Of a DNA stretch of 62,968 nt, positions 45,327 to 53,834 are shown piece by piece (the first letter of the stretch is position 1; the number at the start of each line of letters is the position of its first letter). The notes below the pieces were generated by a model. That model was not told the origin of the DNA, made no database searches, and saw only the letters and a program-made list of their open reading frames with translations. The stretch spans positions 1 to 62,968 of the forward strand of contig CASDZV010000034.1 in the NCBI GenBank assembly GCA_949285905.1. The letters run 5' to 3'. The position numbers were made by a program, and so were the translations under genes. Origin of the DNA: an uncultured Spirochaetales bacterium (GTDB taxonomy: Bacteria > Spirochaetota > Spirochaetia > Sphaerochaetales > Sphaerochaetaceae).

Positions 45327-45787
45327 TCACATTGGAACCTCAATGTCTTCGTAAAGCACTCCGTTGATGGTAATATCAACAGTTGATGTGCCCTCAGAGC
45401 TGAGGTTCCCAGGGAAGAAGCCGCTCATTATGAACGTATATCCTTCGACTTCAAGAACGATGTTTGTGAATTCGAGGCCAAGTCTGGCCGCATCCACAGT
45501 CAGCGTGCCGTCAATGGATGTGTTGAAACCATTGACTACTGCTTTGCTTGTATCTCCATCCAGTTCAATCACCGGAACCATATTTTCCGGAGCGTTTTCC
45601 TGTACCGTCATATAGAAAAGATATATGAGCACACTTGGCTTCATTACTTCTTCGTTTATAATGGTTTCGTTTACAATACCGGTTCCGGATGATCCGGCAG
45701 AGTCAGCTTTGCCCCCCCCCCATTGGGACTGCAGGAGGCTCCGAAAATCATTGCAAATACAATGAATACGATAAGAAGTTTTTTCAT
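45327..45787 (-). pseudogene. Lipoprotein gene frameshifted at a ten-G tract (candidate phase-variable, OFF state)
   Basis: ATG 45787 has an excellent ribosome site (AAGGAG, 6 bases before it). It encodes a lipoprotein signal MKKLLIVFIVFAMIFGASC with modifiable Cys19, then SPN and a run of ten G (45721-45712). With ten G the frame ends at TAA 45673-45671 after 38 codons. With eleven or eight G it continues GGKADSAGSSGTGIVNE and joins the open frame (VMKPSVLIYLFYMTVQE... to 45327), giving a ~153-residue exported protein with a small beta-rich domain of unknown type. Gene callers would report only the 105-residue fragment from 45644. A homopolymer error in the assembly is the alternative explanation. 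Confidence 0.75.
45712..45721. repeat. Homopolymer tract, ten C (+ strand) / ten G (- strand)
   Basis: The longest homopolymer noticed in the window. It lies inside the lipoprotein gene, directly after the lipobox and upstream of the mature domain, where slipped-strand changes would switch the protein on and off. Confidence 0.95.
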
Positions 45788-45962
45788 TGTTTTTCTCCTT
45801 GGTGTTTATTTTCCATCATGTTGCCTCTCACAGGCAACAGAAACTTGCCCGCTACAGGAAGAAAAAAGAGAAGAAGGAATATTGCCGACTTTGCGCTTTG
45901 TATATATCTTATCTGTTGGCAGCAATCTGCTATCAGAAAAATTATAAGGAGATACATAGATT

Positions 45963-47594
45963 ATGGCAAAGCAGCTTCAGTTCAATGAAGAGGCCAGAAA
46001 GTCTCTAGTAAATGGTGTAGAGAAGATATCCAAGGCTGTTATGACAACACTTGGTCCGAAGGGAAGACTTGTGCTTCTCGACAAGAAATATGGTGCTCCG
46101 ACAGTGACAAAGGACGGAGTATCCGTTGCACGCGAGATTGAGCTCGAGGATCCGTTTGAGAACATGGGCGCCCAGCTTCTCAAGGAAGTTGCATCGAAGA
46201 CAAACGATGTTGCAGGTGACGGAACAACAACAGCTACAGTTCTTGCATGGTCCATCACAAAGGAAGGTATGAAGAGCGTTGCTGCCGGTGTGAGCCCGAT
46301 GGGAATCAAGAAGGGTATCGACAAGGCTGTTGAGGATGCAGTTGTCTGCATCAAGAGCCAGGCCAAGATGATCCAGGACAAGGAAGAGATTGCACAGGTT
46401 GCTTCCATTTCCGCAAACAATGACAGAACAATCGGTGATGAGATTGCAAATGCAATGGACAAGGTAGGCAAGGATGGTGTCATCACTGTTGAAGAGTCCA
46501 AGACAATTGAGACAACTGTTGATTTTGTTGAAGGTATGCAGTTTGACCGTGGATACCTTTCAGCTTATTTCTGCAACAACAGAGACACAATGACAGCAGT
46601 CCTCGACAATCCATATATCCTCATCTATGACAAGAAGATTTCCGCAATGAAGGATCTTCTTCCTGTTCTTGAGAAGGTTGCACAGTCTGGCAAGCCTCTT
46701 CTTATCATCGCAGAGGATGTCGATGGTGAAGCTCTTGCAACACTTGTTCTCAATGCAGTACGTGGAACACTCTCAGTTGTTGCTGTAAAGGCTCCAGGAT
46801 TCGGTGACAGAAGAAAGGCAATGCTTGAGGATATCGCAATTCTCACAGGCGGACAGGTCATCACAGAAGAGCTTGGCATGAAGCTTGAGAATGCAGACCT
46901 CTCAATGCTTGGAAGAGCAAAGAACATCAAGGTAGAGAAGGAGAACACTACAATCATCAATGGCGCAGGTTCTTCCGAGGCTATCCGCGACAGAATTGCT
47001 CAGATCAAGATGCAGATTGAGGATTGCACATCTGACTATGACAGAGAGAAACTCCAGGAGAGGCTTGCTAAGCTTGCTGGCGGTGTTGCAGTTGTCAACG
47101 TCGGAGCCGCGACAGAGGTCGAGCTTAAGGAGAAGAAGCACAGAGTCGAAGATGCTCTCAGTGCAACTCGTGCAGCTATTGAAGAGGGTGTTATCCCAGG
47201 CGGCGGCGTCGCTCTTGTACAGGCTGTCAATGACCTCCAGAAGAAGGACCTCTCAGCTCTCACAGAGGAAGAGAAGGTCGGATACAGGATTGTTATCCGC
47301 GCACTTGAAGAGCCTATCAGACAGATTGCAGAGAATGCAGGCGTCGATGGATCTATCATTGCTGATACATGCAAGAAGGAGAAGCCGGGTGTTGGTTTCG
47401 ATGCCAATGCCATGAAGTGGGTGAACATGGTCGAGAGCGGAATCATCGATCCTGTAAAGGTCACAAGATCTGCACTTCAGAATGCAGCATCTATTGCTTC
47501 CCTTATTCTTACAACAGAGTGTGCTGTGACAGATATTCCTGCTCCAGAGCCGGCAGCTCCTGCTAACCCGGGTATGGGCGGCGGAATGATGTGA
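45963..47594 (+). CDS. groEL: Chaperonin GroEL
   Basis: 543 residues, complete. ATP-dependent folding chamber, 14-mer in the cytoplasm. It has TLGPKGR near residue 30, [10 protein letters not shown] with the catalytic Asp (~87), the apical domain, [14 protein letters not shown] (~400) and the flexible Gly/Met tail GMGGGMM. N-terminus [15 protein letters not shown] and [20 protein letters not shown] are spirochaete-like. The ribosome site is AAGGAG. No groES gene precedes it and no CIRCE repeat (TTAGCACTC-N9-GAGTGCTAA) is visible upstream, so groES must be elsewhere and regulation is not of the HrcA type here. Confidence 0.97.
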   Translation: MAKQLQFNEEARKSLVNGVEKISKAVMTTLGPKGRLVLLDKKYGAPTVTKDGVSVAREIELEDPFENMGAQLLKEVASKTNDVAGDGTTTATVLAWSITKEGMKSVAAGVSPMGIKKGIDKAVEDAVVCIKSQAKMIQDKEEIAQVASISANNDRTIGDEIANAMDKVGKDGVITVEESKTIETTVDFVEGMQFDRGYLSAYFCNNRDTMTAVLDNPYILIYDKKISAMKDLLPVLEKVAQSGKPLLIIAEDVDGEALATLVLNAVRGTLSVVAVKAPGFGDRRKAMLEDIAILTGGQVITEELGMKLENADLSMLGRAKNIKVEKENTTIINGAGSSEAIRDRIAQIKMQIEDCTSDYDREKLQERLAKLAGGVAVVNVGAATEVELKEKKHRVEDALSATRAAIEEGVIPGGGVALVQAVNDLQKKDLSALTEEEKVGYRIVIRALEEPIRQIAENAGVDGSIIADTCKKEKPGVGFDANAMKWVNMVESGIIDPVKVTRSALQNAASIASLILTTECAVTDIPAPEPAAPANPGMGGGMM

Positions 47595-47612
47595 TTCCGG
47601 AATGAAACTCAG

Positions 47613-47642
47613 AGCGGCAGAGCGTGGCTTTGCCGCTTTTTT
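47613..47642 (+). terminator. Terminator of groEL
   Basis: AGCGGCA (47613-47619) pairs with TGCCGCT (47631-47637), followed by TTTTTT. It lies 19 bp past the stop and 16 bp before the next gene. Confidence 0.85.
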
Positions 47643-47657
47643 CTCTCTGGAGGAGCT

Positions 47658-48140
47658 ATGATTATCCGAGCTTTTGATCCTGATGACATCCCTGAGATGA
47701 TAGCAATCTGGAATTGCGTCGTGCGTGAAGGCAATGCTTTTCCGCAGGACACGGAACTCGATGAAGCTGGAGGAATGGAATTCTTCTCATCGCAGAGCTT
47801 CACGGGTGTTGCAGAAGAAAATGGATGTATTGTCGGGCTGTATGTGCTGCATCCGAATAATGTCGGTCACTGTGGGCATATAGCCAACGCAAGCTATGCT
47901 GTGGCATCAGAGTGCCGGGGCCGTCATATAGGGGAAGCCCTTGTCAGGGATTCGCTTTCCAGGGCCAGTGCGCTTGGTTTCAGGATACTGCAGTTCAACG
48001 CGGTCGTTGCTTCCAATATTCATGCCCATCATCTTTACAGACGTCTTGGCTTTGCAGAGCTTGGAATGATTCCGGGAGGATTCTGCCGCAGTGATGGAAG
48101 CTATGAGGACATCATTTCATATTATCGTGAGACAGAGTGA
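47658..48140 (+). CDS. GNAT-family N-acetyltransferase
   Basis: 160 residues. The acetyl-CoA site shows as YAVASECRGRHIGEALVRDS (R/Q-x-x-G-x-G/A type, ~residues 77-96), preceded by beta-4 IVGLYVLHPN and followed by FNAVVASNIHAHHLYRRLGF, a motif shared with phosphinothricin- and Rim-type acetylators. The ribosome site GGAGG precedes ATG 47658 by 4 bases. It stands between the groEL terminator and yajC. Substrate not predictable. Confidence 0.9.
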   Translation: MIIRAFDPDDIPEMIAIWNCVVREGNAFPQDTELDEAGGMEFFSSQSFTGVAEENGCIVGLYVLHPNNVGHCGHIANASYAVASECRGRHIGEALVRDSLSRASALGFRILQFNAVVASNIHAHHLYRRLGFAELGMIPGGFCRSDGSYEDIISYYRETE

Positions 48141-48205
48141 AGCTTGACGGTGTTTTGCCGAAGATGCTACTTTCTGTGTATTACAGACTGAGAGGTTAAG
48201 AAGAA

Positions 48206-48604
48206 ATGCAGGGTCAGATGACTACAACTATCATTACATTCGTACTTATTATCCTTATTTTCTATTTCCTTATCATCAGGCCTCAGAGGAAGAGAGATAA
48301 GGAAACAAAGGCAATGCTTGCTGCTATGAAGAAGGGCGACAGAGTCGTTACCATTGGTGGTATTCATGGCACTATCATCACAGTGAAGGACCAGACAGTT
48401 GTTGTGAAGGTCGATGATTCAGCTCGCATTGAGTTCTCGAAGAGCGCCATCTCTACTGTCACCAGCAAGGATGCTGCAAAGACAGCGCCTAAGAAGGTTG
48501 AAGATAAGAGCGAAGCCAAGGCAGAAGCCAAAACTGAAGAGAAGACAGAAGAGAAGGGTGAGGCAGGAAGTATCAGTCCTGCTGCTGAGAAGAAAGACGA
48601 ATAA
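48206..48604 (+). CDS. yajC: Preprotein translocase subunit YajC
   Basis: 132 residues. One N-terminal membrane helix (TTIITFVLIILIFYFLIIRPQ) and the YajC signature RPQRKRDKETKAMLAAMKKGDRV-type cytosolic stretch, then GGIHGTIITVKDQTVVVKV. The C-terminal ~40 residues are an Ala/Glu/Lys-rich, probably unstructured tail, longer than in most YajC. YajC joins SecDF-YidC; here secD and secF do not follow, since a terminator and ispH come next. Confidence 0.92.
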   Translation: MQGQMTTTIITFVLIILIFYFLIIRPQRKRDKETKAMLAAMKKGDRVVTIGGIHGTIITVKDQTVVVKVDDSARIEFSKSAISTVTSKDAAKTAPKKVEDKSEAKAEAKTEEKTEEKGEAGSISPAAEKKDE

Positions 48605-48627
48605 GATTATTGTCGGACTGAAGAGAC

Positions 48628-48659
48628 GGGGCAGGCATACGCTTTGCCCCATCTTTTTT
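48628..48659 (+). terminator. Terminator of yajC
   Basis: GGGGCA (48628-48633) pairs with TGCCCC (48645-48650), then ATCTTTTTT. The ribosome site of ispH follows directly. Confidence 0.85.
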
Positions 48660-48670
48660 GGAGAGTGGCC

Positions 48671-49498
48671 ATGAGAGTGATTATGCCTGAAAAATACGGA
48701 TTCTGCCGTGGCGTGGAGATGGCTGTCGGAAAAGCTGAGAAAGCAATCTGCGATGCTAGGGAAGAAGGACTGCCATGCTTCGTCTATGGCGATATCGTCC
48801 ATAGCAGAGCTGTGATGGATGACCTGAGAGGGCGTGGCATTGTCTCTGTTTCTTCGGCTTCTGAAGTTGAAGCACCTGCAATCGTTGTCATCAGAGCTCA
48901 CGGGATAACAGATGCAGAGCGCCAGGTGCTTGAGGAAAAAGGTGTTTCCATAGTCGATGCGACATGCCCTGTAGTGCTCAGGAGCCAGAGCCTTCTCCGC
49001 TCATCATCTTCTCCGATGGCTGTTATAGGAGTGTCTGGACACAGCGAGGTTGCAACACTTCTAGGTTCAGCGTCATCAGCTGTTCTGGTTGAATGTCCGG
49101 ACGATCTTGGGAAGCTTGAAGCCGGGGACTGGGATGCTGTTGTTCAGACGACATTCTCTGAGAAAATGCTTGCCGAGATTGTAGCAGAGGCAGGGACGAG
49201 GGGTATCTGCCTCAGAGTGCTCAATACAATCTGCAAGGCCTCGCAAGAGAGAAGAGAAGCGCTTCTTGCCACGGCAGCCATGGTGGAAGCCTTCGTCGTC
49301 GCCGGGGACAATGCCTCAAAGAATACTGTGGAGCTCTGGGAGAGTGCTAAAAGAACAGGAAAACCATCATTTCTCGTCTCTTCTCCTGATGTGATTCCTC
49401 ATGATATCCTCTCATTCCACTGCGTCGGATTGACAGCGGGAGCCTCTTGTCCCAATACTCTCCTTATGAGCATTAAGAGGAGGCTTGAGAATGCCTGA
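48671..49498 (+). CDS. ispH: 4-hydroxy-3-methylbut-2-enyl diphosphate reductase
   Basis: 275 residues from ATG 48671; the frame extends to 48644 through the terminator and is rejected there. Last enzyme of the MEP pathway, making IPP and DMAPP. The [4Fe-4S] cysteines are in KYGFCRGVEMA (Cys12), VDATCPVVLRS and GLTAGASCPNTLL. HSRAV and RAHGIT give substrate-binding histidines. It overlaps rex by 8 bp. Isoprenoid supply links it conceptually to the prenol-kinase-like pair at 43.3-44.7 kb. Confidence 0.94.
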   Translation: MRVIMPEKYGFCRGVEMAVGKAEKAICDAREEGLPCFVYGDIVHSRAVMDDLRGRGIVSVSSASEVEAPAIVVIRAHGITDAERQVLEEKGVSIVDATCPVVLRSQSLLRSSSSPMAVIGVSGHSEVATLLGSASSAVLVECPDDLGKLEAGDWDAVVQTTFSEKMLAEIVAEAGTRGICLRVLNTICKASQERREALLATAAMVEAFVVAGDNASKNTVELWESAKRTGKPSFLVSSPDVIPHDILSFHCVGLTAGASCPNTLLMSIKRRLENA

Positions 49499-50159
49499 TA
49501 CGAAAATACCGCTGCCATCGGTGAGAAGATTCCCTTCGTATCTGAGGATCCTGAAACAGCGGAAGGAAAATGGTGAGAAGCACATAAGCGCGACGCAGCT
49601 GGCAGATGAGCTTGGGCTGACACCTATACAGGTCAGGAAGGATCTCTCATCTACCGGGATTGAGGGCAGACCAAAAATCGGCTTTCTCATTGAGGAGCTT
49701 ATAGTCTCTATCACTCATGCTCTGGGCTGGGATAATCTCACTGAAGCGCTTATCATCGGAGCTGGAAATCTGGGTATGGCACTTGCCTCTTATAACGGCT
49801 TTTCCGCATATGGGCTCAGAATTGCGGCGATTTTCGACAAGGATCCTGAAAAAATCGGAAAGAAGGCTGGAGATCTCACAATCCTTCCTGTAGATACGAT
49901 AAACCAGTATATCAAGAACAACAGGGTCACGATTGCAGTTATTGCAGTGCCAGCCAACCAGGCGCAGGCAACTTGTGACATGCTCATAAAGTGCGGTATC
50001 AGAGGAATATGGAATTTTGCACCGAAGAATCTGAAGGTTCCTGAAGATGTGGTAATGCAGCGCACGGATCTCGCCGCCTCGTTCGCAGTTCTTTCGGTCA
50101 TGCTCAGACGGAAATACCGTGAAGTGACTGATTGCGAAGAGCTTGATGATGAATATTAA
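49491..50159 (+). CDS. rex: Redox-sensing transcriptional repressor Rex
   Basis: 222 residues from ATG 49491, set by AAGAGGAGG upstream. The N-terminal winged helix includes ISATQLADELGLTPIQVRKD and the Rossmann NAD(H) domain opens IIGAGNLGMALASYNGF. Rex leaves DNA when NADH/NAD+ rises and controls fermentation and hydrogenase genes. It lies directly upstream of the hydrogenase block (163 bp to the next start), so this operon is a natural target. No convincing full Rex palindrome was found in that gap by eye. Confidence 0.95.
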   Translation: MPDTKIPLPSVRRFPSYLRILKQRKENGEKHISATQLADELGLTPIQVRKDLSSTGIEGRPKIGFLIEELIVSITHALGWDNLTEALIIGAGNLGMALASYNGFSAYGLRIAAIFDKDPEKIGKKAGDLTILPVDTINQYIKNNRVTIAVIAVPANQAQATCDMLIKCGIRGIWNFAPKNLKVPEDVVMQRTDLAASFAVLSVMLRRKYREVTDCEELDDEY

Positions 50160-50322
50160 TACGATAAAACCATATTGATGTTACTGCTTTCACATTAATC
50201 GGTACTTTTTGTGCTTATAGTGCAGTGTCATGACGATTTAATAAGCTAATTCTTGACTGCTAATCATTTTATTGACTTACCTTTAAATCTCGGATAGTCT
50301 CATATATGACTTAGGAGTGTTT

Positions 50323-50580
50323 ATGGCGGAAAAGGAGAAGCTCAGAGTGGAGCTCTGCATGGGGTCAAGCTGCTTTGCCAGAGGCAACAGCAGTTCACTG
50401 ATGAGCCTTGAGGAGTTCATAGAGCAGAGTGGGTTAGCAGATAAAGTAGAGCTGGAGGGGCATCTCTGCCTCGGCAAGTGCAATACAGGTCCGCATATCA
50501 AAATCGGAGGAGAGGAGTACTCTGGAGTTTCCGATCCGGATGCGGTGATAGACCTTGTCAGAAAGGCACTGGAGATGTGA
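50323..50580 (+). CDS. Thioredoxin-like [2Fe-2S] ferredoxin (NuoE-like), first copy
   Basis: 85 residues from ATG 50323 (ribosome site TAGGAG). The four cluster cysteines are Cys12, Cys17, Cys49 and Cys53, spaced C-x4-C and C-x3-C as in NuoE/HydC-type thioredoxin-fold ferredoxins. A soluble electron carrier, likely partner of the sensory hydrogenase one base downstream. A second, diverged copy occurs at 53574-53834 before the other hydrogenase, so each hydrogenase seems to have its own small ferredoxin. The 163-bp interval upstream holds two TTGACT boxes (50253 and 50272) but no clear -10. Confidence 0.85.
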   Translation: MAEKEKLRVELCMGSSCFARGNSSSLMSLEEFIEQSGLADKVELEGHLCLGKCNTGPHIKIGGEEYSGVSDPDAVIDLVRKALEM

Positions 50581-50581
50581 T

Positions 50582-52369
50582 ATGCAGAATCCGATTTATA
50601 CCGAAGTAACGAGTTGCCGCGACTGTTATAAATGTGTCAGATCATGTCCTGTGAAGGCTATCCAGATCAAGGAAGGCCACGCCATGATCATCAAGGATCT
50701 CTGTATTTACTGTGGCAAATGCGTCCATGTCTGTCCTAACAGTGCAAAGAAGGTCCGTGATGACAGAGACAGAGTTAAGCTCGCGATTTCTACAGGACGC
50801 CGTGTGATCTGTTCCCTTGCTCCTTCCTATGCCTCTGAATTCCATGGCTATGAGAAAGAGCTTCTCACAGCGCTTAAAAAACTTGGTTTCGCAGCCGTTT
50901 CGGAGACCGCGATCGGTGCAGCACTCGTCTCCGAGGCTCTGGATATCTACGCGAAGGAACATGATGGGAAGGCTCCTTTTATCGGTACAGCATGCCCGAC
51001 TGTCGTAGAGCTTGTGAAGAAGTATTACCCTGATGAGGTTGACAAGCTCTCTCCTGTGCCTTCGCCGCTGCAGACACATGCCGCATATCTCAGGCATATT
51101 TACAATGACGATTTCTCTATTGCCTTCATCGGGCCTTGTATTGCCAAGAAGATGGAAGCGGATACAACACCGGGATATCCTGATTTCGCGCTTACCTTCA
51201 ATGAACTGAGAGAATGGCTGAGCGAAGAGGGGATAGCCCTTGATGCAATTGAGGCAGAGGACGTGGATTTCATCCCTGCAAAAGCCGGAACTTCCACTAT
51301 CTATCCAATTGAAGGCGGGCAGATTGCTACTTCTGAAATCTGGAGTGGCAGATCATTCGGTTCCGATGCTCTGGCATTCTCCGGTATTGACCAGGTCATG
51401 TCAGCTCTCAATGAAAAGACATTCCCTCTTCCGTTCCTGGAGCTTCTGGCATGTGAGGGCGGATGTATAAATGGTCCTGCTACAGATGAGGGCGTATCAA
51501 TGACAGCGCGTAAGAAAGCAGCTTCTTCACATACGCTTGAGCGTCTTGATTCGCCTGATTTGTTCACAGGTGATGAGGAGTTTGCGCGCCTCCTTCTCGA
51601 GAAGGGATACGGTATTCTTCATAATGCCGGACCTAAGGCGGAAGGGAATGGACGTGGAAAGCATTCTGAAGATGAGATAAGACGGGCGCTTGTCGAGCTT
51701 GGGAAGATTACAAAAGCTGACGAGCTTAACTGTGGGGGCTGCGGTTACAATACCTGCCGCGATATGGCTATTGCATACCTTGATGGCATGGCAGAAGTCG
51801 AGATGTGTGTCACCAAGATGCGAAAAGAAGCGGAGAGCAAGGTTGATGTTCTTCTCAGGACAATCCCTACAGGTGTCGTTATTGTCGACTCAGACCTCCA
51901 GATTGCGGATTGCAATGTCAACTTCCTCGAGTTCTTCGGTGATATGGAGGAGAGCTTCATCGATCAGAATATCCTGCAGATGGTGAAGGGCCTGCCTCTT
52001 GAGCGTTTTGTGCCTTTTGCAGATAAATTCCGCGACCAGTTCTATCTCTCTCACCCTGGACAGTACAGAGTCCATTTCAAGGATAAGTACCTGAAAGTGA
52101 CATTCTTCCTCGTTGAGTCCAAGAGACTCATGGGCGCGATGTTCGAGGATATCACTAATCCGACTATCAGACGTGAGACAGTTGTGAAGAAGGCTGAGGA
52201 CGTTATCCAGAAGTCGCTGGAGACTGTTCAGCAGATAGCTTCTCTTCTTGGTGAGAATGCTGCGGAGACTGAGATTATGCTCAATTCCCTCATCGATGCT
52301 TTCAGTGTTCATGGAACAGGCGAGGGGGAGAGTGATTTCCGTCAGGATGAGGATGGTGACCTGTCATGA
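50582..52369 (+). CDS. PAS-containing sensory [FeFe] hydrogenase (group C, HydS/HfsB-like)
   Basis: 595 residues. Two [4Fe-4S] motifs (Cys12/15/18/22 and Cys41/44/47/51), an H-cluster domain with GTACPT (Cys138), IGPCIAKKME (Cys186) and LACEGGCING (Cys291, Cys295), an extra FeS domain CGGCGYNTC (Cys384/387/392 and Cys409), then a PAS domain (~420-535). The proton-shuttling cysteine of catalytic enzymes (TSCC) is Ala137 here, a known mark of slow sensory HydS. It probably senses H2 or redox state and signals through PAS to the overlapping SpoIIE-type phosphatase (4 bp). Maturases HydEFG are not in the window. Confidence 0.9.
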   Translation: MQNPIYTEVTSCRDCYKCVRSCPVKAIQIKEGHAMIIKDLCIYCGKCVHVCPNSAKKVRDDRDRVKLAISTGRRVICSLAPSYASEFHGYEKELLTALKKLGFAAVSETAIGAALVSEALDIYAKEHDGKAPFIGTACPTVVELVKKYYPDEVDKLSPVPSPLQTHAAYLRHIYNDDFSIAFIGPCIAKKMEADTTPGYPDFALTFNELREWLSEEGIALDAIEAEDVDFIPAKAGTSTIYPIEGGQIATSEIWSGRSFGSDALAFSGIDQVMSALNEKTFPLPFLELLACEGGCINGPATDEGVSMTARKKAASSHTLERLDSPDLFTGDEEFARLLLEKGYGILHNAGPKAEGNGRGKHSEDEIRRALVELGKITKADELNCGGCGYNTCRDMAIAYLDGMAEVEMCVTKMRKEAESKVDVLLRTIPTGVVIVDSDLQIADCNVNFLEFFGDMEESFIDQNILQMVKGLPLERFVPFADKFRDQFYLSHPGQYRVHFKDKYLKVTFFLVESKRLMGAMFEDITNPTIRRETVVKKAEDVIQKSLETVQQIASLLGENAAETEIMLNSLIDAFSVHGTGEGESDFRQDEDGDLS

Positions 52370-53562
52370 ATAATATCTTCATCGATGTGGATTATGCGCA
52401 GATCTATAAACACGGGCAGAAAATAGGAGGCGATGTATTCCTCCTTTCAAGAAATCCTGAGAATAATCAGATCGTATCGACGCTCTCGGATGGCCTCGGA
52501 AGCGGAGTGAAGGCCAATGTCCTCGCATCGCTTACAGCCCATATGGCTCACCGGCTTTCTTTCTCGCCAATAGATCTCAGCCACTCGGCGAAGATCATCA
52601 TGGATACACTCCCTGTCTGCAAGGAGCGGAAGATCAGCTACTCTACATTCACTATCGCAGATATCCGCTACAAGGAGGATATGGAGGATATTGAGGTGAA
52701 TCTTGTCGAGTATGACAATCCTTCATCGCTCCGTTTCTCCGGTCCGGAACCTGTCTCATGGGAGCGCAGCCGCACCGAGCTGCAGAGAGAAGGCGCATTC
52801 AAGAAGGAGATAATCGCACATTCTGTCTTCAAGCTGGGTTTCGGTGACCGCCTGGTGATGTTCTCCGATGGTGTCACGCAGTCCGGTCTTGGCAAGAGCC
52901 TGCCGCTTGGATGGCGTCTCGATGGTGTGCGTAAGTTCATATCGGAAGAGATCAGGAAGGATGAGGACATCTCATCCCGTGATCTTTCAAGAGCAATCGT
53001 GCAGAAAGCATGCTCCCTTGATGGATTGGCTGCCAAGGATGATATCACATGCGTTGTGGTTTATATCAGAAGGCCCCGCCGTCTTCTCATTGTGACAGGA
53101 CCACCGTTCACAAAGGAAGCAGATGAGATCCTGGGAGAGAAAATCATGGCATTTGATGGCAAGAAGATTGTCTCTGGTGGTACCACTGCCCAGATTGTCT
53201 CGCGGCTTTTCGGCAAGAAGCTCACACTCGATCTCTCATCGTGGTCGAAGGATGTGCCGCCTGCTTCCAAGATGGAGGGCATTGACCTCGTGACAGAAGG
53301 TATGCTTACCTTGTCCAAGGTTGCGACGATCCTTGAGAAGAAGATCAATCCCGCAGATCTTCCCAACGATCCAGCGAAGAAGTTCGTTGAGATGCTGCTC
53401 AATAGCGATCAGGTGCATTTCATTGTAGGAACAAAGATCAATGAAGCGCATCAGGATCCCAATATTCCGGTTGAGATCGGAATCAGAAGAACTATTATCG
53501 GGCGACTTAGAAATGCGCTTGAGGAAATATATCTGAAGGAAACTTCACAGGAATATCTATAG
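52366..53562 (+). CDS. SpoIIE-type PP2C phosphatase of the hydrogenase operon
   Basis: 398 residues. The SpoIIE/PP2C domain (~residues 5-230) shows metal-binding aspartates in STLSDGLGSGVKAN, MFSDGVTQSGLG and AAKDDITCVVVY. A C-terminal domain (~235-398) is not a common phosphatase part and has no recognised motif. It matches the phosphatase in Hfs-type clusters of Thermoanaerobacterium. Likely readout of the sensory hydrogenase, dephosphorylating an unknown Ser/Thr-phosphorylated protein. No anti-sigma factor or antagonist gene is present nearby. The ribosome site for the next gene (GGAGG) follows the stop. Confidence 0.85.
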   Translation: MNNIFIDVDYAQIYKHGQKIGGDVFLLSRNPENNQIVSTLSDGLGSGVKANVLASLTAHMAHRLSFSPIDLSHSAKIIMDTLPVCKERKISYSTFTIADIRYKEDMEDIEVNLVEYDNPSSLRFSGPEPVSWERSRTELQREGAFKKEIIAHSVFKLGFGDRLVMFSDGVTQSGLGKSLPLGWRLDGVRKFISEEIRKDEDISSRDLSRAIVQKACSLDGLAAKDDITCVVVYIRRPRRLLIVTGPPFTKEADEILGEKIMAFDGKKIVSGGTTAQIVSRLFGKKLTLDLSSWSKDVPPASKMEGIDLVTEGMLTLSKVATILEKKINPADLPNDPAKKFVEMLLNSDQVHFIVGTKINEAHQDPNIPVEIGIRRTIIGRLRNALEEIYLKETSQEYL

Positions 53563-53573
53563 GAGGATATCAA

Positions 53574-53834
53574 ATGAAGAAGTCAAAGGTGAAAGTCAGA
53601 ATCTGCCTTGGAACAGCCTGCTTTGTGCAGGGGGGCGCAGACCTCCTGCTGTATAACGATTTCGTTGATCCGGCCGTGCTTGCCGAGTGTGAAATCGAAG
53701 GCTGCTCATGTCTTGATGAGTGCAAGGTCGGAAATGGAAGTGCACCATATGTATCAATCAATGATAAGGTCTACAGCGGAGTGAATCAGGATACTTTCTG
53801 CAAGCTCCTTTCGGAGGCGGTAAAGAATGCTTGA
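53574..53834 (+). CDS. Thioredoxin-like [2Fe-2S] ferredoxin, second copy
   Basis: 86 residues, ribosome site AGGAGG. Cysteines Cys11 and Cys16 (C-x4-C) and Cys46 and Cys50 (C-x3-C) are placed as in NuoE-like proteins, with extra cysteines at 39 and 44. Related to the product of 50323-50580 but clearly diverged. It overlaps the catalytic hydrogenase gene by 8 bp and is probably its electron partner. Confidence 0.82.
   Translation: MKKSKVKVRICLGTACFVQGGADLLLYNDFVDPAVLAECEIEGCSCLDECKVGNGSAPYVSINDKVYSGVNQDTFCKLLSEAVKNA

Noticed and set aside
45788..45962. CIRCE element upstream of groEL
   Set aside because: No TTAGCACTC/GAGTGCTAA repeat, even allowing mismatches.
45689..46008. Plus-strand frames over the poly-C tract and groEL leader (up to 99 residues)
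   Set aside because: Mutually overlapping, with no domain or ribosome site; they mirror the minus-strand lipoprotein gene and the groEL promoter region.
50160..50322. Rex operator before the hydrogenase operon
   Set aside because: TTGTGCTTATAGTGCAG and TTTAATAAGCTAA were examined, but their symmetry is too poor to call a site.
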